Positions 8,389 to 16,961 of a stretch of 44,988 nt of DNA are shown piece after piece. Origin of the DNA: Deinococcales bacterium (lineage in GTDB: Bacteria > Deinococcota > Deinococci > Deinococcales > JAAFIG01). The notes beneath the pieces were generated by a model. It ran no database searches. It was given only the letters and a program-made list of their open reading frames with translations, and was not told the origin of the DNA. The stretch is taken from contig JANXTZ010000083.1 of the NCBI GenBank assembly GCA_025352125.1, positions 1 to 44,988 on the forward strand, given 5' to 3'. Within the stretch, counting starts at the first letter, position 1. The number at the start of each line of letters is the position of its first letter. Position numbers and translations under genes: made by a program.

Positions 8389-9213
8389 ATGGACATTATT
8401 AACGCCATTATTCTGGGCATTGTCGAGGGCTTGACCGAATTCTTACCAATTTCCTCGAGCGGTCATTTGATTGTCGCCGAAAGCCTGCTGGGCTTCAAGG
8501 ACACTGCCGAAGTGTTCACCGTGGTGATCCAAGTCGGGTCAATTCTGGCAGTCATCTGGTACTACCGCAATGACCTGATCAAACGCATTCTGGGACTCTC
8601 GAGCGCCACCATGCAGCGCTTCTGGCTCAACATTATTATCGCCTCGATTCCGGCGGGTTTGCTGGGTTTGGTTTTTGCCAAAAAGATTGACGAACTGTTT
8701 TATCATCCCGTTCCCGTCGCCATCGCTTTGATTATCGGCGGCATCATTTTGTGGATTGTCGAATCTCGCCCAAGTAAACACAGCCAAACCACCGAACTTG
8801 CCGACGTGGACGCCGTTACACCCATGCAAGCGCTTTGGATCGGCGTCGCCCAAATTTTCTCCGTAGTCTTTCCAGGCACGTCCCGCTCTGGTTCAACCAT
8901 CGTCGGTGGAATGCTGACCGGTTTGAACCGTGCCACCGCCACCGCCTTCAGCTTTTATCTTGGAATGCCCATTTTGGTCGCGGCGGGACTTTACAAACTC
9001 TACAAAGCCCGTCATGACTTCTCGATTGTTCCAGGTGGCACGACAGCGCTGATTGTTGGAACAGTCGTGTCGTTCGCCTCGGCATTTTTGGTGGTGGGAT
9101 GGTTGTTAAATTACGTCTCGAGAAACAATTTTAAGCCTTTCGCCATTTACCGCGTTGTGCTGGGCATGGTTATCTTGATTTTGGCGGCAACAGGAGTCAT
9201 GCACAGCGCGTAA
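8389..9213 (+). CDS. uppP: Undecaprenyl-diphosphatase UppP (BacA family)
   Basis: This integral membrane enzyme dephosphorylates undecaprenyl diphosphate to recycle the lipid carrier for wall and surface-glycan synthesis. The 274-residue protein has the N-terminal signature IVEGLTEFLPISSSGHLIV and the second motif FPGTSRSGSTIVGG, which together hold the catalytic Glu, Ser and Arg residues. About seven to eight membrane segments are visible. The ATG at 8389 lies seven bases after AGGGG. An upstream extension of the frame runs back into murQ and is not real. The conserved Ser triplet itself contains a CTCGAG. Confidence 0.95.
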   Translation: MDIINAIILGIVEGLTEFLPISSSGHLIVAESLLGFKDTAEVFTVVIQVGSILAVIWYYRNDLIKRILGLSSATMQRFWLNIIIASIPAGLLGLVFAKKIDELFYHPVPVAIALIIGGIILWIVESRPSKHSQTTELADVDAVTPMQALWIGVAQIFSVVFPGTSRSGSTIVGGMLTGLNRATATAFSFYLGMPILVAAGLYKLYKARHDFSIVPGGTTALIVGTVVSFASAFLVVGWLLNYVSRNNFKPFAIYRVVLGMVILILAATGVMHSA

Positions 9214-9251
9214 CTGGGAACTCGAGCAACATTTACCGCGTGTGGTGAAAT

Positions 9252-9750
9252 ATGAACCTTGTTGAACAACTCCAAAAACTCGACCAACTCTAGCAGAATG
9301 GTTCTTTAACCGCCTCTGAATTTGCACAAGCGAAATCAACGTTGTTTAATTCAAGCTCGACTACACAAACTTCAAAGACAAGCAACTTGACCCATGAAGC
9401 ATTCCTCGAGAAGGAAACCCTTCTGGCACGTCTTGACCGTGAATGGGAACTCGAGAAACAGAATTATATGATTCGAGGTATACGGCTCAGTATATGAGCC
9501 AAATCCAACCAGAGGAATTATCGAAAGTGCAACAGCAGTTATTTTTGGCGTGTTTTGGACTACCACTGCATTTTCAATGATCACAAAATCGTCGAGTTCC
9601 GATGTTGGCATAATGTTTTTTCCTGTATTTGGTTTTGTCTTTATTGGATTCGGAATTTGTTACGGTTACAACCATGTTACGAAAGCCAAAATGTTCCAAC
9701 AAGGGTTACTTCAATACCAAGAAAAACGCGACCAAATCTTTCGAAGTTAA
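9252..9750 (+). pseudogene. SHOCT-domain membrane protein gene, interrupted
   Basis: From ATG 9252 the frame reads MNLVEQLQKLDQL, then TAG at 9291-9293, then QNGSLTASEFAQAK. Across the stop this reproduces a SHOCT-like domain (L..L..L...G.LT..EF...K). The frame continues with a Glu/Arg-rich helix and is lost at about 9476, where one extra base shifts it. Coding resumes in the next frame with VYGSVYEPNPTRG, two hydrophobic segments and a charged tail ending at 9750. One nonsense and one frameshift lesion therefore break a protein of about 165 residues. Stop readthrough plus programmed shifting, or sequence errors, are less likely alternatives. Confidence 0.7.
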
Positions 9751-9758
9751 ACTCGAGC

Positions 9759-10220
9759 TTATTTTGTCGGATTGAACCTCTCGCTCGAGTCGATAATAAT
9801 CGTCACAGGACCATCGTTGACCAGACTGACTTTCATCTCAGTTTGAAAAATTCCGGTCTGCACCTCGAAATTCTCATTGCGCAGCAACTCACAAAAGGTT
9901 TTGTACAAACGGTTGCCATCATCTGGCGCTGCCGCTTGCGAAAACCCTGGACGGTTGCCATCTCGGGTGTCGGCGTAGAGCGTGAATTGACTGATGGCAA
10001 GCACTGCGCCACCAATTTGCTCGAGCGATAAATTCATCTTTCCAGCCTCGTCGTTAAAAACCCGTAACTTGGCAATTTTTCGTGCCAGATACGCTGCGTC
10101 GTCTTGGGTATCACCTCGTTTGACACCAAGCAAGACCAGAAAACCCTGTTCGATCTCCCCTACCATCTTGCCCTCAACCGTCACACTCGCGCTCGAGACC
10201 CGCTGAATCACGGCTTTCAT
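9759..10220 (-). CDS. dtd: D-aminoacyl-tRNA deacylase
   Basis: DTD hydrolyses D-amino acids, and mischarged glycine, from tRNA, protecting translation. The 153-residue protein begins [18 protein letters not shown], carries the [17 protein letters not shown] block (77-93) with the cross-subunit Ser-Gln motif, and has the Gly-Pro motif VNDGPVTI near the C-terminus. Length matches the family. Its ATG overlaps the stop of the DUF1844 gene by four bases, so it is probably translated by coupling. It is the third gene of a minus-strand set with udg and the DUF1844 gene. Confidence 0.95.
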   Translation of the reverse strand: MKAVIQRVSSASVTVEGKMVGEIEQGFLVLLGVKRGDTQDDAAYLARKIAKLRVFNDEAGKMNLSLEQIGGAVLAISQFTLYADTRDGNRPGFSQAAAPDDGNRLYKTFCELLRNENFEVQTGIFQTEMKVSLVNDGPVTIIIDSSERFNPTK

Positions 10221-10468
10221 GATGGTGTTTGCAATCCGAGTTTGAGCGAATGAATGCCTTCGGTTAAAGCTCGAGCTTCCTCGGCATCCAGATTCCCACG
10301 GGTTTTTTGTGCCAGCACCTCGAGAATCCGTAAACTGCGTTCGGCGGTTTCACGGCGATTTACACCATCACGCTCGAGACGCCCCGATAGCACGTTTAAG
10401 TTGCCCAGCGCCGCCTCGCCCGTGGCAGTTAATGATTGAATCAACCCAAGAAAATCAGAATTCGACAT
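10217..10468 (-). CDS. DUF1844-like small protein
   Basis: The product is 83 residues. It matches the DUF1844 pattern: N-terminal DFLGLIQSL, then the helix [24 protein letters not shown], close to the family's LLEMLQEKTRGNLT.EE signature. It is helical, soluble and of unknown function. TATTCT ends five bases before the ATG, which suggests a leaderless start inside the cluster. It begins three bases after the udg stop and overlaps dtd by four, so the three genes form a compact operon. Confidence 0.75.
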   Translation of the reverse strand: MSNSDFLGLIQSLTATGEAALGNLNVLSGRLERDGVNRRETAERSLRILEVLAQKTRGNLDAEEARALTEGIHSLKLGLQTPS

Positions 10469-10471
10469 ACC

Positions 10472-11098
10472 CTAGAATAACGTGGTTTGCTCCACCTCGA
10501 GCTTGATGTCAGGTTTTGTACCAAGAAGCTCGAGTTCTGCCTTGAGGGTTTTGATGTCCTGCCAGGTCAACCATTTTGGACCGCCCGTGGTTCGGACTGG
10601 GTTGCGCAGCAGGTATGCGGGGTGAAACATCGGGAAAATCTTGATCGGTGAACTGAGTTTTTTGAATTCACCCCAGACCCCTCGGGTTTTGGTGATGCCC
10701 AAACTTGTTCCCGTCGCCCACTGCGTTGGCACATTGCCCAGGGTCACAATGATCTGCGGACGAATCAATTGAATCTGCTCGAGCAACCAATGCTCGCAAC
10801 TTGCAACTTCATCGGTTTCTGGGTTGCGATTACCAGGAGGACGGCACTTGACGATGTTGGCAATGTAAATGGACTCTCGAGGAATCTGAACGGCAGCCAA
10901 AATTTGATCGAGCAATTGCCCCGCGCGTCCAACGAACGGACGACCTGTTCTGTCCTCCTCCTCGCCTGGACCTTCGCCAATAATCATCAGTTGCGCGTCG
11001 GAATTGCCCTCGCCAAAGACCACGTTTTTTCGGGTTGCCGCCAGTTTGCAAGCTGGGCAACTCGAGCAAACAGTGCCAAGATTCTCGAGATCGCTCAT
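10472..11098 (-). CDS. udg: Family 4 uracil-DNA glycosylase
   Basis: This Fe-S uracil-DNA glycosylase starts base-excision repair of deaminated cytosine. The 208-residue protein has the nucleotide-pocket motif [20 protein letters not shown] (41-60), iron-sulfur ligands in C14-x2-C17, C85 ([10 protein letters not shown]) and C101, and the second motif [10 protein letters not shown]. This architecture is typical of thermophile and Deinococcus-type family 4 enzymes. TAAAAT ends six bases before the ATG, so translation is probably leaderless. It is first in the operon with the DUF1844 gene and dtd. Confidence 0.94.
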   Translation of the reverse strand: MSDLENLGTVCSSCPACKLAATRKNVVFGEGNSDAQLMIIGEGPGEEEDRTGRPFVGRAGQLLDQILAAVQIPRESIYIANIVKCRPPGNRNPETDEVASCEHWLLEQIQLIRPQIIVTLGNVPTQWATGTSLGITKTRGVWGEFKKLSSPIKIFPMFHPAYLLRNPVRTTGGPKWLTWQDIKTLKAELELLGTKPDIKLEVEQTTLF

Positions 11099-11235
11099 CA
11101 GGGCATTTTACCTGTGTTTGAAGGTTTGAAACGCAATGGCGTTCTCTATTTTTGACTCTATTTACAATTCGTTTTGAAAATTAACCCAGGATCGCAAGTG
11201 GACAAGGAAGTTTCAATATTCATGCAAACAAAAGT

Positions 11236-11261
11236 TGACCGTCATCTGAAAATGACGGTCA
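11236..11261 (-). terminator. Probable terminator of the DUF892 gene
   Basis: A perfect 10-bp stem (TGACCGTCAT, 11236-11245, with 11252-11261) has a six-base loop. On the minus strand it is followed by ACTTTTGTTT, an imperfect U-run. It lies about 60 bp past the DUF892 stop. The rest of 11099-11319 contains no gene. Confidence 0.6.
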
Positions 11262-11319
11262 TCAAAGGTTTAACATTGGCTCAAATTGCAAATCTCAATT
11301 CAATAGCAAGACTCGAGTT

Positions 11320-11829
11320 TTAATCTGCGGCAGATTGCATGGCATCCATGTTGATGACGCTCATGGCTAATTCGGTCAAAGTTTTGTCGGTGTCGCCCTC
11401 TTCACCAGCAATGCGGTGCAAGGTGTTGTGCGCTTCGGTCTCGCCAAGCATTTTGGCATAAGCGCAAACAGTGCCGTAACCAGCAATCTCGTAATGTTCA
11501 ACGCGTTGCGCGGCGGCGATCAGACCGGCATCCATCACGTCGGCATCGACTTGCGATTTCTTCGCCAGCAATTCACTGGCTTCTTTGATCAAGCCCTTCA
11601 TGGCTTCGCAAGTGTGACCGTCTGGTTTCTCGCCCAAATCTTGCACAATCTTTCCAACGTCTTCGCGTTGTTTCTTGGTTTGCTCGAGATGCTTTTCAAA
11701 AGCTTGACGCAACTCTGGGTGTGTTGCGGCTTTTGCCATCAGTGGGAGGGCTTCGACCAGTTGGCTCTCTGCGCTGTAAAGGTCGCGCAGTTGCTCGATG
11801 TATAAATCTTTCAGGTTGTTCATTTTCAT
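11320..11829 (-). CDS. DUF892 / YciE-like ferritin-fold protein
   Basis: The 169-residue protein begins MKMNNLKDLYIEQLRDLYSAE, the usual opening of YciE/YciF-type DUF892 proteins. It continues with four long helices carrying the spaced Glu and His residues of a ferritin-like di-metal bundle (AESQLVEALP, HLEQT, QRVEHYEIAGYGT, AGEEGDTD). Members are linked to stress responses; the biochemical role is unsettled. The start was placed at 11829 because AAGGAG lies six bases upstream. The open frame extends 49 codons further with no homology. Confidence 0.88.
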   Translation of the reverse strand: MKMNNLKDLYIEQLRDLYSAESQLVEALPLMAKAATHPELRQAFEKHLEQTKKQREDVGKIVQDLGEKPDGHTCEAMKGLIKEASELLAKKSQVDADVMDAGLIAAAQRVEHYEIAGYGTVCAYAKMLGETEAHNTLHRIAGEEGDTDKTLTELAMSVINMDAMQSAAD

Positions 11830-12179
11830 GGTGTTCTCCTTTTGGCAGATTGACTGCCTTTTTGATTGCTGCCAGGGTATTTTCACCGATGATCCTCTGC
11901 GACATCTGATGCCGTTCTGAACCCAAGCTGAAGTCGAAAATACCAAGGCGTATAAAATGAAGTCATCGTGTCGCACAAGTGAAATTTAAAAGCTTTCAAA
12001 ATCTCGAGATATCGAAAAAATGTCAGACTCGATTCAAAATGCGAATTGAGGTTGCGGGGTTTAAAGCAATTTTCATTGAAACTTTTTCCCTAAATTCTTA
12101 GAAAATTCAGCTTTTGCTCGAATGGCTTCCAGCCAAAAAGTTAACAATTCTCGAGCTTCTGAAATGGTAATTTTGAATC

Positions 12180-13019
12180 ATGGAAACAACCAATGTTCTT
12201 GATGTTCGTCCAGGCTTGACTGGCAAAGTCGCATTTGTCACAGGTGGGCTTGGAGGCATCGGAAAGGCTTGCGTGAAGGCGCTGGTCGCCCACGGTTGCC
12301 GCGTGGCGTTCACGTATGCCCAAGGTCATGAACTCGAGTCAACTGCCGCAAATTTTGTGATGCAACACCCTGAGCAACTTTCGACCCACGCGCTCAGTTT
12401 GCAATCGGCAGCGTCCATCAAAACCAGTTTGCAAGAAGCCATGAACCGTTGGGGACGAATTGATATCCTGGTCAACAATGCCGCCGTCGGTTCTGCCACG
12501 GTTTCCGCTTTTGCCGATGACCTCGAGACTCAAGACAGCGCGATTTTTGCGATCAACGCCGATGGTGCTTTAAAAGTCTGCCAAACGTTTCTGGCACTCA
12601 TGGAGCACCAAATTCTCGAGACGCCACTCAAAATCATCAACGTCAGTTCGGTCGGTGGCGGCGTGCAAGTGTTTCCAGGGTTTCGACTGGCGGACGGCAT
12701 GAGCAAAGCCGCCGTTGCCTTCATGACCAGACAACTCGCGGCGCAACTGACGCACTCGAGCATCGACGTTTTTGCGATTTGCCCAGGTGCGACGAACACC
12801 GCAATGTTTCAAGCCAGCACCTTAAACGGCATGGACGCTGGCGAGCAAGAAACATTCGTGCAATCCTTACCAAAACACCGATTGATCGAACCTGAAGAAA
12901 TCGCGTCCATCATGGTGTTTCTCGCCTCGGGTTATTCCACGCCTTTGCACGGCGCGGTGATTGATGCGTCAATGGGTTTGGGGGTAAGACCAGGGATTTT
13001 GACCGAAGTAGGACATTGA
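12180..13019 (+). CDS. Short-chain dehydrogenase/reductase-family protein lacking the usual Tyr
   Basis: The 279-residue protein has a Rossmann nucleotide site TGGLGGIG (21-28), NNAA (99-102) and the Ser of INVSS (156-157). In the YxxxK motif the Lys is present (Lys176 in MSKAAVAF) but Asp172 occupies the Tyr position. Classical carbonyl reduction is therefore doubtful unless another residue serves as acid. Substrate is unknown. TAATTT ends six bases before the ATG, so the gene is probably leaderless. It stands alone, with a 150-bp upstream region and the CTCGAG-free gene converging from the other side. Confidence 0.85.
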   Translation: METTNVLDVRPGLTGKVAFVTGGLGGIGKACVKALVAHGCRVAFTYAQGHELESTAANFVMQHPEQLSTHALSLQSAASIKTSLQEAMNRWGRIDILVNNAAVGSATVSAFADDLETQDSAIFAINADGALKVCQTFLALMEHQILETPLKIINVSSVGGGVQVFPGFRLADGMSKAAVAFMTRQLAAQLTHSSIDVFAICPGATNTAMFQASTLNGMDAGEQETFVQSLPKHRLIEPEEIASIMVFLASGYSTPLHGAVIDASMGLGVRPGILTEVGH

Positions 13020-13084
13020 AGTTTGAGAAACTCGAGCAAGTTTATTCATGTGATAGCAATAGAGTAGTTTTAAACCCTAGCGTA

Positions 13085-13765
13085 CTATAGAAAGCTTTCA
13101 GCACCAGCTACTAATTTAGTTATTTCTTCAATACATTTTTTTATAAATGGAACAATTTCGATCTGTTTGTCAAGAAATGAAATCTTATTATCAGTTGTAG
13201 TTTGTAAGGGAAGGTCTCGCTTAGTTCTTTGAACAGATTTTCCATCAAATTTAACATCATCTAATCGTCTTCCATTTACCATATTTCCAGTAAATACAAC
13301 TGAACCTTTTGCACCTGAAATATGAATTGCGCCAGGATAATTAATACTTACACTGGTTTCTGTTTCCGTTTTAGATAGTCCGTTATGTTTGGCATTGTTA
13401 GTTAAATAGCAAAGATCAAAAAGCCAGTTATCATGAGCTTTGAATGGTTGAATATTCTCGATCAATGTATAAAGCAGTGGAAGGTCACGCTGAAACGTAG
13501 GCATATTCTGCTTTATGCTCGTTTGAAACGAGTTTTGCTCTTTTCCATAGGGAAAGTAAATCTTCTTTGGGTGCGTTTCGTGTGGCGCAAGTTTCTTCAA
13601 GTTAAGAGCTATGTCCTGTGCGAGGTAATCTAGCACACTCCTTAGATTTTCAAGCATGTACTTTAGATCAATTTGGTCAATTTGTCCAGAGGTTGCCTGC
13701 ATTGATAGAGATTTAGCATCGCGTCGCGCCCGATTCAAAAGTGCCTCAATGTCAGGATTTGGCAT
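13085..13765 (-). CDS. Hypothetical protein, probably acquired
   Basis: The product is 226 residues and was not recognised. An N-terminal helical half contains LRSVLDYLAQDIA and FDLCYLTNNAKHNG; this spacing of a helical Asp/Glu face and an N-x-x-K-H motif recalls HEPN-like helical domains, but the match is weak. The C-terminal half looks beta-rich, with GAIHISGAKGSVVF. ATG 13765 was chosen because TAAAAT ends five bases upstream. The gene is AT-richer than its neighbours and lies in the longest CTCGAG-free gap of the first 38 kb (about 13031-13894). It has no partner gene that would define a defence system. Confidence 0.6.
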   Translation of the reverse strand: MPNPDIEALLNRARRDAKSLSMQATSGQIDQIDLKYMLENLRSVLDYLAQDIALNLKKLAPHETHPKKIYFPYGKEQNSFQTSIKQNMPTFQRDLPLLYTLIENIQPFKAHDNWLFDLCYLTNNAKHNGLSKTETETSVSINYPGAIHISGAKGSVVFTGNMVNGRRLDDVKFDGKSVQRTKRDLPLQTTTDNKISFLDKQIEIVPFIKKCIEEITKLVAGAESFL

Positions 13766-13806
13766 AAACGATTTTACACTATCAACTACTAACACGGATA
13801 GTCTAA

Positions 13807-15453
13807 TCAAATCGCAACAGGTTCTTCATACACCCCGTAAACCCCTCGCAACACATCCATCATTTCGCCCAGCGTGGCGTAAGCATGGGCGCACTCGAGA
13901 AACGCAGGCATGGTGTTTTGCCCCAGCACCGCAACTTTCCGCAGTTGCTCGAGACTCGCGGCGTGTCTGGTCGCGTCCCGTTCGCGGCGCACCTGCGCGA
14001 GACGTTCGTCTTGAATTCGTTCCACGTTTTTGTCCACCAGTTGAATCGGCACAGACAACGGTTTGTTGTCGCTGAACTCATTCACGCCAACAATGATGCG
14101 TTTTTTGCTGTCCACCTCGCGTTGATAACGGTAACTCGCGTCGCCAATCTCGCTTGAGAAAAATCCGTGCTCCAAGGCTTTGACCACGCCGCCGAGGTTG
14201 CGGATTTGGCTGATGTAACGCATGGCTTGGCTTTCGACTTCATCGGTCAGTTTCTCGAGGTAGTAACTGCCCGCGAGTGGGTCGATGACGTTTGCCACGC
14301 CCGTTTCATGGGCAATAATTTGTTGGGTTCGCAGCGCTATCGTGGCGGCGTCTTCGGTTGGTAATGCCAGTGCCTCGTCGAACGAATCGGTGTGAAGGCT
14401 TTGCGTGCCACCCAGCACGGCTGCCAGAGCTTGAATGGCGACTCGAGCAATATTTGTGAGTGGCTGTTGCGCGGTCAGGCTGACCCCTGCGGTTTGGGCG
14501 TGGGTGCGCAGCATCCAGGATTTCGGGTTTTTCGCGCCATAACGGTGGCGCATTTCAGAGGCGTAAATTCTTCTGGCGGCACGAAACTTGGCGATTTCTT
14601 CAAAAAAATCGTTGTGAACATCAAAAAAGTAACTGATGCGCGGCGCGAATTCGTCAATGTCCAACCCTCGAGCCAGCGCCTGTTCGACGTAATGAAAGCC
14701 GTCCGCCAGGGTAAACGCGAGTTCTTGAACGTTGGTCGCGCCAGCCTCGCGGATATGATAGCCGGAAACACTGATAAAGTTCCATTTGGGCACAAATTTT
14801 GGCGACCATTCAAAGGTGTCAATCACGAGCTTCACGCTGGGTTCGGGTGGGAAAATAAATTCTTTTTGGGCAATAAATTCTTTTAAAATATCGTTCTGAA
14901 TCGTGCCCCCCAGATGACTGAGCTTAAACCCTTGCTTTTCGGCATTCGCCAGGTACATCGCCCAGATCGCGCTGGCTGGCGAGTTGATCGTCATGCTGGA
15001 TGTGACCGTCTCGAGGTTGACCCCGCGAAACAGCACCTCCATGTCCGCAAGGCTCGAGATGGCTACGCCGCACTTGCCGACCTCACCTCGAGCCATGATG
15101 TGGTCGCTGTCGTAACCCATGAGGGTTGGAAGGTCAAAGGCGGTGCTCAAGCCCGTCTGACCCGCCTCCAGGAGCGCGTGAAAGCGTTGGTTGGTTTGCT
15201 CGGCGCTGCCAAATCCCGCGAACATCCGCATGGTCCAGAGTTTGGCGCGGTACATGCTCGGTTGCACGCCCCTGGTGAACGGGTATTCGCCTGGCATTCC
15301 CAATTTCTCGTCAGACTCCAGATGCTCGAGATCATCTCGGGTGTAAATCGGTTCAGGATCAATCCCGCCCATGCTGGAAAAAAGCACGTCACGTTCTGGG
15401 AATTTTTGATTCGCTTTTTGGTACACGCCCGTGAGCCATGATTTCTTGTTCAT
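13807..15453 (-). CDS. Methylmalonyl-CoA mutase family, large-subunit catalytic domain
   Basis: The 548-residue protein aligns with the N-terminal TIM-barrel domain of B12-dependent acyl-CoA mutases, which interconvert methylmalonyl-CoA and succinyl-CoA. Visible landmarks are the entry motif [61 protein letters not shown] and [16 protein letters not shown]. The C-terminal B12-binding domain is absent, so a separate small subunit should be encoded elsewhere. Related mutases such as isobutyryl-CoA mutase share this layout. GGAGGA lies four to five bases before ATG 15453; four earlier codons in frame are not needed. Confidence 0.92.
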   Translation of the reverse strand: MNKKSWLTGVYQKANQKFPERDVLFSSMGGIDPEPIYTRDDLEHLESDEKLGMPGEYPFTRGVQPSMYRAKLWTMRMFAGFGSAEQTNQRFHALLEAGQTGLSTAFDLPTLMGYDSDHIMARGEVGKCGVAISSLADMEVLFRGVNLETVTSSMTINSPASAIWAMYLANAEKQGFKLSHLGGTIQNDILKEFIAQKEFIFPPEPSVKLVIDTFEWSPKFVPKWNFISVSGYHIREAGATNVQELAFTLADGFHYVEQALARGLDIDEFAPRISYFFDVHNDFFEEIAKFRAARRIYASEMRHRYGAKNPKSWMLRTHAQTAGVSLTAQQPLTNIARVAIQALAAVLGGTQSLHTDSFDEALALPTEDAATIALRTQQIIAHETGVANVIDPLAGSYYLEKLTDEVESQAMRYISQIRNLGGVVKALEHGFFSSEIGDASYRYQREVDSKKRIIVGVNEFSDNKPLSVPIQLVDKNVERIQDERLAQVRRERDATRHAASLEQLRKVAVLGQNTMPAFLECAHAYATLGEMMDVLRGVYGVYEEPVAI

Positions 15454-15638
15454 GCCGTCCTCCAAAAGCCCGAGAGATACTCGAGCGGTGTTTGATGGAG
15501 TACATCATAGGGCTTTTAAGGCTAAAAGTTCGTCAAACGCAACTCAATTTGAGGACAAGGAATTTGGCATCTCGAGATTGCGCCTAAATTCCCTTCTACC
15601 GATGTTGGGGATGAGGGTACAATGGACAATCGCTGGTT

Positions 15639-16820
15639 CTAAAGTCTGCTTCGTGGGTCGAGCGCATCCCGCAAACCATCACCCAAAAAGTTGATGCTCA
15701 GGCTGGTCAGCAAAATAAAAAGTCCGGGCCAGAACGACGCGAGAGGGTTTTGAAAAATCGCTTCCTGGGCGCTCGAGAGCATGTTGCCCCATGACGGAAT
15801 ATCTCGAGGAATGCCGTAACCCAGGAAAGAGAGTGCGCTTTCGGAGATGATGTTGTTGCCAACGTCGAGCGTGACTTGAACAATGATTGGTGCGACGGCA
15901 TTGGGCAGAATGTGACGAATCATCACGCGCCAGTCGCTCGAGCCTAATGCTTTGGCGGCGTCAGTAAATTCGCGTTGGCGCAAGCTCAAGACCAAACCTC
16001 GAATCACTCGGGCTGTGCCGAGCCAACCGAACAGCACCAGCACGAAAATAATCAAGACGATGGGTCGCGCCGAACCGAAGATTGAATCGAGCACCCCGCC
16101 AAGTTTGACATCGGGGTTGGCGAGCAAGCCTGACAGAATCAGCAAGAACGGTATTTGAGGCAAGGAGAGCATGACATCAATAAACCTCGAGATGATGTTG
16201 TCGATGTCAACCACGATGGCTTGGACAAAAGCGAAATACGCAATCGTCATGGACAGACCAACGCCAACAAGCCAGGCGATGACCACACCAACCCCAGAGT
16301 AAGTGGCGGCGAACTGACTGGTGACGAGCAGGGTAAATGCAATCACGCTTGCCCAGACCAACCATTTCAAGCCGTTTTTCCACCAGAAACTCGAGCCTTC
16401 AAGGCGTTGTTGTTCCGCCAGCAAGCTCGAGCGTAAACCAACGGAAAAAATTACAGGTTGACCACTGTAATAACCGGCAATGGTGCCGAGTGTCACGCCG
16501 ATTAAGGCTGATAAAAGCGCGACGGCAACGCCGATCAAAAGACTGACGCGACCCGCGTAAAGCAACTGACTGAAAACATCGCGTCCAAGGTCGTCGGTTC
16601 CCATCAAATGTCGTCCACCCGGTTGTGCCCAAGTGTTCGAGGTTTCGTTGAGGGTTGGCGAAAATGGCGCAATGAGTGGCGCGAAGATGGAGACGAAAAA
16701 CAACAATCCCAGCACAGCGAGCGAGAACATGGCGAGGCGGTGTTTCTTAAACCGTTGCCAGGTCTTGTTTTCTTCTTTGCGTTTGGCTGGTGTTGCGGTG
16801 GTTGCAGTTGTCAGACTCAT
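15639..16820 (-). CDS. Peptide-type ABC transporter permease (DppC-like)
   Basis: This is the second inner-membrane subunit of a family 5 importer. The 393-residue protein has an N-terminal segment, the HLMGTDDLGRDVFSQLLYAGRVSL motif of DppC/OppC proteins (first 20: HLMGTDDLGRDVFSQLLYAG), and the EAA loop AAKALGSSDWRVMIRHILPN. About 90 residues with two or three extra membrane segments lie between the second and third canonical helices, making it longer than the usual 300. ATG 16820 was chosen for GAGGA upstream; earlier codons give no homology. It is the last gene of the three-gene set. Confidence 0.9.
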   Translation of the reverse strand: MSLTTATTATPAKRKEENKTWQRFKKHRLAMFSLAVLGLLFFVSIFAPLIAPFSPTLNETSNTWAQPGGRHLMGTDDLGRDVFSQLLYAGRVSLLIGVAVALLSALIGVTLGTIAGYYSGQPVIFSVGLRSSLLAEQQRLEGSSFWWKNGLKWLVWASVIAFTLLVTSQFAATYSGVGVVIAWLVGVGLSMTIAYFAFVQAIVVDIDNIISRFIDVMLSLPQIPFLLILSGLLANPDVKLGGVLDSIFGSARPIVLIIFVLVLFGWLGTARVIRGLVLSLRQREFTDAAKALGSSDWRVMIRHILPNAVAPIIVQVTLDVGNNIISESALSFLGYGIPRDIPSWGNMLSSAQEAIFQNPLASFWPGLFILLTSLSINFLGDGLRDALDPRSRL

Positions 16821-16893
16821 GGGCATTCCTCGAGTTTTAAATCTTGGTTTTTTGAGATTGCTCGAGACTCCTGATAGTGAATTCGTATTGTAG

Positions 16894-16914
16894 GGGTGAA
16901 CCTTGTGTTCACCC
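16894..16914. repeat. Intercistronic palindrome GGGTGAAC/GTTCACCC
   Basis: Perfect 8-bp arms (16894-16901 and 16907-16914) surround CTTGT, between the two permease genes. From memory, a near-identical palindrome with GGGCGAAC arms recurs between genes in many unrelated bacteria. It may be a REP-like element or an mRNA hairpin. No second copy was seen in this window. Confidence 0.7.
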
Positions 16915-16961
16915 TCGCAAATGATCATTTCTCGAGTGTTACATTCTCAGTTCTGAATTTT

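Noticed and set aside
13085..13765. Complete defence system around the CTCGAG-free gene
   Set aside because: The flanking genes are an SDR and a mutase, both of resident composition. No nuclease, helicase, toxin-antitoxin partner or integrase is adjacent.
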